This document shows, piece after piece, positions 1 to 12,500 of a stretch of 64,000 bases of DNA; position 1 is the first letter of the stretch; each line of letters starts with the position of its first letter. Origin of the DNA: Owenia fusiformis (taxonomy: Eukaryota > Annelida > Polychaeta > Sabellida > Oweniidae). The notes beneath the pieces were generated by a model. The model saw nothing but the letters and a program-made list of their open reading frames with translations, was not told where the DNA came from and ran no database searches. Where the stretch lies: the NCBI GenBank assembly GCA_903813345.2, contig CAIIXF020000011.1:13687754-13751753 (forward strand), read 5' to 3'. Position numbers and translations under genes: made by a program.

Positions 1-3000
1 CTCAGGACATAGAGCCAAAAATCACAATATTGTATTTTCTGCCCAATATTAATTTTACATTTGAACTCCCATATCAGATGGTGAAAGCTTTCAACTCAGT
101 ATAAGAATTATACAAATAATCTGTAAAAGTCAAAGGGGTAGTGTTATCATTTGACTTTCAAAATGGTAATCATTTAGTTAAAAGACATGAACAGATCTAA
201 GAAATATGATAATGCAAACTTTATTTCCCTCCATTTTATGAAATTCAAACTGTCAATTAAACAGTTGAACAAAATGCTTGAAAAGTTTGCTCTCCATTAG
301 GGTGACACAGCTACATGACATAACCGGGACTATGTATATATTACTCTATATTGATCTCAGACTCTCAATTTCTAAGAATATTATCATCATAACAGTGTAC
401 AAATTACTGAATAAATAATAAAATTTTCTGGTTTACATTTTTTGAACATGACTAATGACATATACCAGTAAATGTATATTATTTATGGTAAATAGAAATA
501 CTCCTCTGAATTTCTCACATTTTCCCCCTCTGTGTGCCTAATGAGAATCAAGAGCACCATGCCATGTTACTGCTTATTCCATTCAGGTTTGGTCAATATT
601 GACCCATTTACCTGCCATTTGCTTGGGCCCTGAGCAAACACTTAGCAAAGCTTTGTTTTCCCATGAAACAAAGGTGAGAATTCAACATTCAATATAGCCC
701 TCTCTAAACCCGAACCTTAACATGAACAATATAGTGGTCAATGTTTGAAATAAAGAAGAGATTTGAATGGAGAGAAAAAGGACTGGGATGGACATCCATG
801 AACTTTTTATTATTAATTAGACACAAATGCAGGAAAAATCGAGAGAGAGAATGATTTCAAACATTGTCCTTTATAAATTCTCATATTTAAGCCCTGATCA
901 AATACATGGTCTGAGTATGGTAGTGATCAAACTTTCTCTCTCAGAGATAAAACTGTCGGTTATTGGTATTTTCAGCCTTCCCACATTCTTAGTTGATGTC
1001 ATTTAATGTTGTATCCAGTCACTGGTCTTCCCTGCTATGCAACACTCTCCTTTGGAATGGGTGCAACATCGATTTTGTTTGCATTTCTTGTGCTTACAGA
1101 CACATTATTTGGTTAGAGTCTGATGTAAATGAAAACAGTTGGAACCATTGTTGACCATCACATTTTTTCACTAACTTCAACACTACGATATTGTAAATCG
1201 AACATACAAGGCAAATTGGTTGTTTAACAGAATAGGAAAAGTGAAACCTAATATCAAGGCAGCTCAGCTCAGTAAATTAATATATATTGAACGAAAAAAT
1301 GCAAATGATAAGTAAATATACATAGAGACCTCTTGTTATTTTTCCTGAAAGCATCCCCGTTGTTCATGTGATTTTTGACTCGGTTATTCGACCAGTAAGG
1401 AACCCAGCTCTTAATCCATTATTGACAAACTTCTGTAAATTATTTGATTTTGATTTTTAAAACCATTGTGCATTTAAGTTTTTGTGTAATTTAGTTTGTG
1501 TATGTACATTAGTAGCTCTGTCTATAGACAAACAACTTCAGGAGTCTCCGGATAAGGATCAAATGGCATATAGAAACGAGAAATTTCAGACAGTAAATAT
1601 GAATATAGGGCGAGTGTGCATGTATAGCAAAAGCAGTGGGCTTGTGTTCCTCAGATCTGTCAAAGAACTCCACAAAGGCTGATGACATCCCGATTCGCAT
1701 TAAAGCATATGTGTAGAATTTGAAAACACACTGGAATTTATATGATATCACACAGACAGAAAATTGAGCAAACATATATTACATTGGATAAATACTGGGC
1801 CTTAGTCTACAAAACCTTAAAAGGTATGTATATTCTTCACAGTTGAAATGTGTGTAAATATTTCCTTAAATGACTATTATATTTTTCTATTATCATGTCA
1901 GTTTCCCCGAAACATGTGTCACTGCCATGCAAGTATTTACAAATGTATGTACAGCACAGGACAAAAAATCTGCATTGACGGCGTTATACATACAATAATT
2001 TTAGATTAATGAAATAAACCATTTTACAATCGAAACATATTGTAATTTCTGTACATAAAATGAATAGTACACAGGTTTAAGGCCTAACATTTTTAGGGGA
2101 TAACAATTTAATATCTGTTCTTTATGAAATTATATAGTTTTTGATGTATTAGATATGTATATACATGTAGTTGCAATGATTGTGAAATTTCCAGTAATTT
2201 GATTGGGTCATATGATGCAAACAGTACTTCCTGTATTGCCATCTCGTGAAATACAGACTTTCTCGGGCAATATGAATTTTCTGTATTTTACTCAAAATCA
2301 CACATAGTAACCACCTTTTCCAGAATTTTTTTTTCCAGTTGAAGATTAGTTTGAGCTTAAATGGTTAATTTATTAGTAGTGGATTTTTTGAGAAATTTTA
2401 AATAACCATATCTTATTCTAGTGAAAACATTGATATTTGCACTATCAAAAATTGTACAAGTAGATAGCCATTTACTTAATTAAAATAGCCTAACTTAATA
2501 AATTAGAATTCTTAATATTTTTTGCAATCTTTTTCACCCACTAAACCTCTGTTTCATTATATAGAATCAATACAAAATTGTATGTATTTTAATGTCTGGC
2601 TTGACTTTGGCTCTTAATGTTGCCCTTTGTGCAGCTTCTTCAAAACATGATTACTTAGAATTTCATAACATGTGTTAAACACTAATGATGCTCTACTATT
2701 AGACTCATTATATTGTACACAAGTGAAATATGTGTCTGTCATCACCTGTAATCACCTGTATTTTGTTATATATGTTATATATATACTGCATACATGTACC
2801 CATAGGCAATGATGTAATACAACATGTTTTCTAATTAACGTTCATGTAATGTACATAATGTCATATCTTATGTCCACATCCAATCATATACAGTAATTAA
2901 AGACTAGACTATAGATTGGACACATATAATGTATATACATGTATATCATACATTCAACCTGTAATGTGTTGACCATATATTGACTATAGCTCACTAATTC

Positions 3001-4343
3001 ATTCTTCAAGGGAAATTTCCTAAATATTTTCAAATAATCAACAAAGATGAACAAATATAATCTGAAAGCCTCCATTGTCTTTGTCAAGTACTGGTTCATT
3101 TTGTTATTTCCTTTTTCACTTTGATTTGAGGTTTTAACCTTGTTCAACCAGGGGGTTACCAGGATTTCTTCAAATCTGTGGTTAGACTATAATGTTAAAT
3201 TGTTTGCTCTCCAGATCTGTAATTAAAGTATAAATAGCATGAAAAACACCACTTTCCTTGATTAAAATAATTGTATACCTGCATGTATAATTAAGCTAGG
3301 TTAATTAAAGGTGAATAGAACAAAGAGTAAAATCCCTTACAAATAATGACTTTAACAAATGTTCATTTTTATAAAGAAATTCTGGTTGCAATATTAGTTA
3401 AGGAGTGCATTACAATTTTTAAAGACATATATTTCATATATACAAATATCTTATTTCCAACTGAAATATTTAGAAATAATTGTATTTTTATATTTCTGTT
3501 TTTTCTGTTACAAGAGTTGAACATTATACAATAAATACTGTCTGCAAATTGAAATTAAAAATCTGTCTTGGTATTGTTTCTTTAATTAAATTAATTAATG
3601 ATTTGATTAAAATCACTGTCAACCATTTGTTTGAAGTTACAATAAATTATGCATCTATATATAAAAGGTTACATTTTTACAAGCTTTGCATGATACACAA
3701 TGATTTTAACACACAGAGATTTTTGTCAAATTAATGATTTTAACACACAGAGATTTTTGTCAAATTATGAGAGTTGAAAAATAGTTAATCTGACTGATAC
3801 AATGGATACCTTATAGTTGTAGTTGATGCGCTTTCTAATGTTGAGTCATAATTTTACACATTTGGGTAAGTTCTGAAAATATTGCTGAAAAGATTTTTGG
3901 AAAAATTCTTAGTTTTTTGGCAAAATATTACAGATTTTCAGCAGAATGTATTCATTTCAGTACCACCTTTACTAAAAAAAACTATTCCCTAATTATTTTA
4001 GATAACTATATGATCTGGACAGGCATGTTCTAAATTGTTTACATAATCATTCCAAGTCTTAACTAATCTCTTGATTATAAATTGGGAAGGATAAATCCAG
4101 TAATTGGGCTCCATGGTTTAATAATTCATTGGCATCTTAAAGATTAGGTACATTAATTGGGTTATGTATGTACTATTTATCAAGCAAGGCAGACAAGCTG
4201 GAGATTAGACCTGAACTGAGCTATGAAATATGTCAGAGATTTTTCCTTATTTCTATACTTCGCATTACTATTCTTTTGGAATGGAATGATGTGGTCTTGT
4301 CCAATGCACACCTGTTATGTCCCAAACTCTTATCAAACTTATT
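1..4343. other. Intergenic region, no gene supported
   Basis: AT-rich sequence with only short open frames (under about 90 codons) that lack recognisable motifs, splice-site logic or codon bias. I see no exon of an upstream gene. The only local structure I could pick out is a short direct duplication near 3700. Confidence 0.6.
3699..3766. repeat. 34-bp direct tandem duplication
   Basis: A 34-bp segment beginning AATGATTTTAACACACAGAG occurs twice back to back (3699-3732 and 3733-3766) with no mismatch that I can see. This is probably a recent replication slippage event. Confidence 0.85.
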
Positions 4344-4945
4344 TCTCAATGCACCACATCATGATCAACTATGTTTCAAGGTACCACACATATACGCATT
4401 AAACCCTCATATCTCAAAATTCAATAATTTCAGCTGCTTTTTTCAATGCACCACATCAGCTGTCTCAAATGTACTACGTCAGCTGTGTATCAGTGCAGCA
4501 CATCAGATATGCTTCAATGTACTACATCAGATATGATTCAATGCACCACATCAGATATGTCTCAATTTACCACACCAGCTGTGTCTCAACGTACCAAAGC
4601 AGATGTATTTCAGAGCACCACACCAGCTGTTTCTCAATACAACACTCAGTTGTGTCTCGATTCTCAATGCAATACATCAGCTTTGCCAGAATGTACCACA
4701 TCAGATATGTCTAAATGCACCACATGAACTGTGCCTCAATGCACCACATCAGATATTCCTAAATGTACCACATCAGATATGTCTCAATCCGGGTCTCATT
4801 GCACCATACCAGAGCACCACATCATCAGCTATTCAACCGTTTCTTTAAACAACACTCAGTTGTGTCAACTCTTAATGCACCACATCAGCTGCCCCATAAT
4901 GTACCACGTCAGCTCTGTTAAATGCACCACATCAGATATGTACAG
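4344..4945. repeat. 24-bp minisatellite (CACCACATCAGATATG type)
   Basis: About 20 diverged copies of a 24-bp unit resembling TCAATGCACCACATCAGATA followed by TGTC, with variants carrying CAGCTGTG. The period is a multiple of three, so overlapping frames stay open for 60-120 codons in more than one frame, which makes them look like small proteins. The predicted peptides are simple octapeptide repeats and differ between frames, so I read this as non-coding tandem repeat DNA. Confidence 0.85.
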
Positions 4946-4971
4946 AATACTGAACTAATGGGCTTGTTTAA

Positions 4972-6183
4972 CAGTGGAGACGATAACCCTATTTAACGTG
5001 TAACACGGAGATTGCCATTTTGCACGTCAATTGACGTGAATCACGCCAATAAGCAGAATGTCCATTGTAATTCATGATTTGAAACACCAGGTTAATTAGA
5101 AGACCCAGTGTTTACTATATACACGATCAAAGTAATATTTCTTTTATAGTACGTATACTTAGGTAAACATTAATGATATATTAAATCCAAGGGAGGTATT
5201 TCATTCCAAAATTGTGGAGAAAATGCCGTTCAATCTTGTGAATTTTCTGTCAATGTTACGAACCAATGAAGTCACCACCGAACTTGCATTCTTGGAAAGT
5301 CTAAATCGATCGATGGAACGCTTTTTATTGCATTTTCTTCGAGTATTTAATCTAATCTAGCACTTGTATGTAGGAATTAGCGATCCTATGTGGGAATTTT
5401 GCGCTAAATCTAATCAAAGTTACGTCTCACGAATCCTAGAAAAACGCCATATTGGAATTAATAATACTTCTTCAATTGTCTAGATATCGTCTTTCCGACG
5501 GGTTTTACGACAAAATTGGTACTGACCCGATGGTATTTTAATCTCTGAACACAACGTGAGCCCCAATTCCGAGAAAAGACCACTGGAAATCACTAAAATG
5601 GGGTCTACTTTCCCTCTTCTTTTTGACCGGAAGTGTTTTCCTGACCTCGACGTGTTGCTGATTTTTTCGTTTTTTCCTGGCTGGATTTAGTTTTTAAACC
5701 TTCTTTGCAATGATCCAATGATTACCTTAAATGAATTATAAAAAATTTAAATTCCTATCCTCATTAGATCAGAATTTATTAGTTTTCTTTCCATCGTTTG
5801 TTTACTTCCGGTTTGCCATTGAATAAATATTTCTTGTAAACATTGAAGTATGCACATCATAATAGTTGTTAGTTCAAAATGCAACCCGGACAATAGCAAA
5901 TGTTTATGATTATAACTATTACATACGATGCAGATCATGATTTACCCACTAGTTCCCCAGTTTATAACTGCCTGTCGTCCTGCCGATATATGTGAAACTT
6001 TTAAAAGATAATAGTTTGCACGTCAATTGCCGTGCACAATATTGCACGTCACTTGACGGACATGACGGCAATTGCCGTTATTATCTATTGACATGCGCAC
6101 TTATGCTTCATAATTTCACGTCAATTGTCGTGCAACATGGCAATTGCCATACTTCACGTTAAATGGGGTTATCGTCTCCACTG
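4972..6183. mobile_element. Non-autonomous DNA transposon, 1.2 kb, TTTAA-flanked
   Basis: The ends are inverted repeats starting CAGTGGAGACGATAACCC (left) and ending with its complement (right), extending about 30 bp to a TTTAACGTG word. Both sides are flanked by TTTAA (4967-4971 and 6184-6188), a candidate target duplication; TTAA alone is also possible. Inside the ends are palindromic 16-18-mers such as CACGTCAATTGACGTG at 5023-5038 and close variants at 6018-6035, about 6044-6080 and about 6117-6135. No transposase frame is present. TTAA-targeting superfamilies (piggyBac, Kolobok) are possible, but the termini alone do not settle it. Confidence 0.8.
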
Positions 6184-6490
6184 TTTAAAGATCTCAAAGC
6201 ATCATCAGCTGATGGAGTTTTTTCCTTGAGTCAATTTCAAACGTTTTAGAAAATATGTTCATGGATGGTCATTTATAAATCTATTTATTAATTCAAATAA
6301 TTTCATAATTTCTTGGCAGGTTGTTTATATTTACCTGTGGTGTGCGCCAGGTAAACTTCAAAGGTAAACACAGTGGGAGGCGCTGAGAGTTAATTGATTG
6401 ACAGCTGGAGGTAATTTGCATACGAAAATGCGCAGTCGGCGAATTGCGCATCCTAGATTGCAGACGAGGGAACATGGACTTGAAGTTAAG
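6184..6490 (+). promoter_or_regulatory. TMTC2 5' flank and probable 5' UTR
   Basis: About 300 bp between the end of the upstream transposon and the chosen start codon. No clear TATA box is visible and the transcription start cannot be placed from sequence. Two upstream ATGs lie here: 6428, in frame, which would add 21 basic residues; and 6474, out of frame, opening a 10-codon frame that stops at 6504-6506, overlapping the main start. If the transcript includes 6474, that short frame could lower TMTC2 translation. Confidence 0.45.
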
Positions 6491-6576
6491 ATGGGGACCG
6501 AAATAGGGCTATGTTGTTTGCTCTCGTTACTCCTGTATTGGAATACGTTGAACGCCGATTTCTGCTACGATGATAG
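6491..6576 (+). CDS. TMTC2: TMTC2 exon 1 (start codon exon)
   Basis: Encodes residues 1-28 plus two bases of codon 29, then donor AG|GTAAGA. ATG 6491 was chosen because it sits in a strong context (A at -3, G at +4) and gives an N terminus that lines up almost residue for residue with vertebrate TMTC2: a short hydrophobic segment, then NTLNADFCYDD. The in-frame ATG at 6428 would place a basic extension in front of the anchor and is less likely. The acidic pair in the first luminal stretch is the kind of residue that is catalytic in GT-C transferases. Confidence 0.9.
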
Positions 6577-9500
6577 GTAAGATATTTATCTTCAATTTGA
6601 TCTACTAAGATCTGAAATCGGTTCTGTAAATCCTTCAATATCATTGATTATGTTCGCTCGAATTTGTAGTACTCAGAAAAGTCAATAGCCATACAAAATA
6701 CAATACACATTAGCAGGTCAATGTACAAAGTCGGTTTATTTTCATTTCCTTAAATGTCCTTTGAGTTTGTGTAGGGATTTACTTGTAATCGATGTAGAAG
6801 AGTACATCTAGGTCTGCTGTTATTTTCAAGAATAAATGATATGTCAGAACATAAATAAAGGAAACTGTACCTTGTAAACAAGACATTCAATGTCAACTTT
6901 CACTTTTCAGTTTCACTTCAATTTTGAGTTGATAACTTGAGACTTGAGCCTATGATAGACTTCAGCCTAATCCATCTAATCAATGTCATCTGGTATTATT
7001 GGAAGGGGATTTGACAAGGGAAAGAAAATTGTTTAATCCCTTCCAGATAAAGCCTATACAGAAAAGTGGTGTTTTTGGTAAATCTTTAAAAATATGGGGC
7101 CAAAATATCCTATTTTTCAGAGTCAAAAAGGTCTACTGTTAGGGGGTCTATTGTAAATGGCTTATATGTCTGATAAGTCTAGACAGATGCGGGATAATTG
7201 GTCGGAATAACATCATACAAAGGAATATTTCTTATGTAGCCAATCTTCCAGTTTCTAATTTCCCTTATTACATATAATCCGTCATTGAAGATAGACTATG
7301 ATAGCATTGTCAGACTTCCAACTGATAATTTTAACACTTTTGGTTCTATCGTGCAAAGGATTACAGCGAATTGAAACTAGGGACAGACAAATGCTGGATG
7401 ACAGTAAAACCTGTCTTAGTGAACACCTCTCTCTAGTGAACACCTGTCTCTTATACACACCCTTCTTCCACACATGCTCAACTGACTTCTGCATAAATTA
7501 CGCTCTCTGTAGTGAACGCCTAACAAAACTAAATATTTATCTTCGCAAAAAAATGTTCAATATACTCAGGTTTTACTGTATATATATCTGTTACTGTTAG
7601 GTTTGGTTTTCTAATGTTATAGGGTGCAATCTATGGTGAGATTCAAGTGTGTTTTAAATAACAAACATTGTTTCAATCATTGCTTAAAGTTATATGTAAA
7701 AAACTAAAACATAACCAAGTACCTACACATTTCCCTATATAAATCATATATCTGTGTGCCATTTCTAGATTAGAGTGGGGATTTTATGTCATGTATATGG
7801 GTGATATATGGTGTGATACAGGATAAGATACCACTTCAGTTAATTTACTAGCTTTTAACTCTATAGTTTGGCCATTATGTGGTTTGTCATATAAATGACA
7901 TTTCCTTGCTTTAAACATTCTGGTTACAAAGTCATTTGAAAACTGGACATTTATTTTGGGATCTCATGCAATCTAGTTGTTTTAAGTTTTTAGGTAAGAT
8001 AATCAATTCTAATTGATGTACATGTGTAGGATAAATGGATTTATGATTTGTACAGTTGTTCATATTTAACAATGATGAAATGGTCATTGTGATTGTTACT
8101 TTTTAAAAGGGAATTCAGTCATCCATTGTAGTATAATGGTCACAGATGCATCTTTATTAGTGTCTGTCTCGTGTCTGTCTTGAACATTTTGAATTATTTT
8201 AATAGGTTCATACTCTAAAAAGGATATATGATCCATGTATTTTTATGTGTGATCTCTTGTTAATAAGATAGACATCTTTGTCTGAAAGTACATGTAGATA
8301 CAATGGGTTGATCTGGAAAGTGACAAGGGGTGCCCAAAATATTTCTTCAACAATCCTTTCCCTACTAAACTTTCTCATGAAATCTTTCAAAAAGCTTTTC
8401 CAAATAAGGCTCATTAAATCACGACAAATGTCAAAATGAGGAAGGGTGAGTTTCAAATACAATTTCATGTCATTGAGAGACAGATGGCAATGTTCATGTA
8501 TTTAGACCATTGTAACATGAAAAATGAAAACCATATGTTTATGCTATTCCTTGGAATTGGTCATTAATCAGCAGATAGGATTTGATTTGAAAAAGTTAAA
8601 TCACTGCTCTTCGATATTAAATATCACATTTTCCTATCAATCCAGATAACTGGATATGGGGTAATATGACAAACACAATTTAACATAGAAAAATATCAAT
8701 TTGCTAATCTTAGTTTTTTGTGGTATCATGTATTATTGTGTGAAAAAATTGAAATTGTAATATAACTGAAAAATATACTTTAGTATCAATCTATTTCATA
8801 GTTAAAATTGACTTTAGTATAGGATATCAGCTTAAAAATCAACTCATTAAATTGATTTATTTCATATTTAGTGAAAGTTGAAAAGGGATACAGTTATAAT
8901 GGGAATGTTTTTAAAAATCTACTTATAGATAAAATAATCATCAATTCAATAAACTTTTTTCAAAAGGCCGTTTTATAAATTAGCATAAAATATCATATTC
9001 AGTCCCCATAAAATACTGATATTGAAACGAATATCTGTTATCACCATTAAATTTTAAATATGATCAAAATTAATGTTATGAAATTATTCATTTTTGAGAG
9101 AGAAGCATCTGATGTCTGTTTTGTTGAAATTTTGATTATGATTTGACTAAAAGTGGGGTTAAATTTGCATGGACTTAACTTAGAACTATACATACAGGTG
9201 TTAGAGTTTCACATGGTCTAATGTTTGCAGTAGCTATTGCTCAACTTATAGGCCAATATGAAAATATTGGGGAAGTTTTATCACGCCTTACAAAGAGCGC
9301 TCAATTCCATGAATGCCTCTGCTAGATTACAAATATAGCAGTATTAGAAAGCAAGGCAGAATGTTTGACTAGCCCACACATTAAATTTACTTCCAAGTAC
9401 TCTCTCACTATTCTGCTTATAGAAATCATTTGAAATAATGGTCAGTTTTAGGCATATGGGCTCTTCAAGTTTCTATAGCTATGTACACAGTGGGTATAGA

Positions 9501-12500
9501 CCAAGGAACAAAATAGAGCACTGTTACATAGAAAACTCATTTGCAAAACATACCCTTGACAACAATGAAAAATTTTCATAATTCACGCTGGCTTTATTAA
9601 GATTCCCAGTATCGGGTGATAATTTATCAAATTATATCCGCATATCAGTTACCTAAAATATTAGCGCCAAATGTTCAATATATTATTTCCGATATTTCAT
9701 GCTAATTTTCCCAATTAGATCTTTTCTTATTTGAGGGTAGATAATATCATTTCTATTAGATTGATCTGCTTCTTGAAAGAGTACTTCATCTGTCTAATGT
9801 GCTAGGCTCTGACACCAAGTTCTATAGGTAGAACAAATCTTTATTCTCTAAATCTGTTTTCTCAATGCTTTCAAATGTCTATATCTGACTAGACATACTA
9901 ATTTTACTTTCATATCATTACTCATGTTTGATGTTTAATCTAAAAATATTATTCAGTTTTTTCTTTGCAAAATCATGCACAGGATGGTCGGCTGTCAATT
10001 TGTTATTGCATTGAAGTATTTTTTATTGAATCAAACGTGGAATTTCTACTTTCATATGTCAAATTCATGATGAGGGTCCTGTCCGAGTCGATTCAATACA
10101 CTTCAAAAATATTTATTTTTAATTTTAAGTGGTCATTTTAAACTGTAGAATAATCAACTATTTCTGACCATATTTACCCAGTTTGATTGATTGTTGAATT
10201 TGTTTGATGATTTTAATAGCCATCGTCAATATTTCATTATTCTTGATTGAGAAGAGGTTATTCTCTAAAATACCCTAGAACTCCAAATTTGGTGTTCCTA
10301 ACCTATTTACCCCCCATGTCTGAAGTGTGTGTTTAAGGTTTAACTGAACGTGTTTTTTGCATTGATTCAATATAATATTTTTACAAACCGACTTTTATAT
10401 GGTAAATATTGCAAAATGGTTTGATTGTGTCTTTTCGTTTAAACGGTACCTTGGGACAAAAACATTTATTCATGTTAGGCCTGGGATGGTGAAAGGGAAA
10501 GGGATAACCTCTGCCCCTGACAGCTTAAGATCAACAGTGGTATTTTAATACAAAAACTCTAGGTAAACAAAAGCTTATGAATTAGTATTGATAAATAGAC
10601 TAATGTTTATCCTCATTTTCGATCAGTCAAAGAATTCAAGTAGAATCTTGAAATATGCAAAATTGAAGTTAAATGACACTGTTTATTTTGTATTATATTA
10701 TTTGATATTACAAGTCGGTATTGTTTTGCAACTACTCAAGGGCACCCCCCAGGGGGGTCACCTAACACTTTGTTCTGTTTTAATTTTTTTTTTCTGAAGT
10801 TAAGATCTGTTGCAAATGTTTTTTCTTATTTACAAAAACTTCAAAATTTGTTTATGGCATTTTTTGAGAAAGCAAACAATTTGTGATTTTCTACTTATTA
10901 TCACCAAAGTTTTCAAAAACATTTCAACTCTAACATGCAATTTGTCTCGTTCAATAAGCATCAAGTTTGATCCTGTCTTTGCCAATGTTGTCAGAATTAA
11001 CATGATTGCTATGGTAACCATTGAAATGGTCCTCATTACAATCACAGAAAATTATCTTCAAATTATAATGAACATGGAATTCTACTTTCAACTTTCTAAT
11101 TTGGCATTCATGGCCAGTTTAAGGGAGCGGAAAATGATTTGCTTTCTATTAAAAGTGTGTCTTCAGTAATTTATACAGAGATTTTCCAAAATAATGATGG
11201 CTGTCAAATTATGCCTAATTTACAGCCTAAATTATCTTAAATTGTGGTAAAAAGTGAAATGTGAGATCGGAAGGCATAATTGTTGTGAACATAAACATTG
11301 ATAAAATCTCCAGGTCTTTATTTGATAATAAGACAAGGTCATTAGGTCTGCATGCAAGACATACACAGTTTAACATTTTGCTTTAATATTAAAGATATAT
11401 TAAAAAAGTATGGTATATAAATTGCTTCATACGTTTTTCTGATCATTTTCTGATCAGATAATCTTGTAAATTTTACTTTTTGCATGTTCACTCGTGTACA
11501 TCATTTAAGAGTTGTATTAAATTTCAAAAGGGTTGAATTATGGTATGTTACATTTTCAATCATAAGAGTCCATCTTATAGCTATGTTGGAATTAGAGACC
11601 CAAGAATTACAAAATAAAGAACTCCCTGAATTACTCCAAAGCCTACAGGCTAGAAATATTTGTAGATGATTCAAACTCTATTTTAAAGAAGAGAAATCAA
11701 ACTACTAAAAATGTGTATTTGCGTAACAGCCTTTCTGTTGTATGGGAGAATGGAGTCTGGGTTATCATCATGTGGTACTTCAATATTCAATGTTGATTAT
11801 ATCTAAAGTAATTATTAATAGTTTATTGGTCTCTTGAAAAAATCAATTTTCATTTAGATAAATCCAATAAAGAGAACAATTAATAAAACAAAAATAAAAC
11901 TAATATAATGTATACAATTAACATCAGGGAGCAATCCGAAAGTGCTCTATATTAGCTCAAATAAAATGCTGTGACATCAATTTTACATAACAGATCTATG
12001 GCAATATATCATAAACTTTTATAAAATAGTCACTGTATGTTACTGTGTGTCATTCATACTTTTTATCATGTGCCATAAAGAGTGTAAAAGAATTATTTGC
12101 GTCTACGATAAAGAATAAGGTAAGGTATATCATCGGGTGCCCTTTTTGCCTGTCTTAGTAAATTAAACTTAAGACAATTCAAGATGCTTATTCATTAGTA
12201 ACTAGCTCTAAGCCTTAAACCAGACTCAAAAAGTCTTATGAGTGATGACTATCAGTTAGATCAAAGTTCTTATACAGAAGAAATTCCCAGCAGGACAAGA
12301 TGTAAACCTTCTGTGTAACATTCATATGTCTGTCTCTAATCATGTACATTGTACCTTATAGTAATGAACATATTGGATCTGGCAAAAAACAGGCTGGGAA
12401 ATGTGATATATCTGGCTTTTTGTTGATGCTATGCTCTCTTGGAGTTGGAATTGGTTTTCAACACATGATTATAGCATCACTGGTAATGTTGAAAGAAATC

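Noticed and set aside
10741-10762. GC-rich dyad (CACCCCCCAGGGGGGT) that resembles a terminator hairpin
   Set aside because: Isolated within a eukaryotic intron; a Rho-independent terminator has no meaning here and no other context supports a function.
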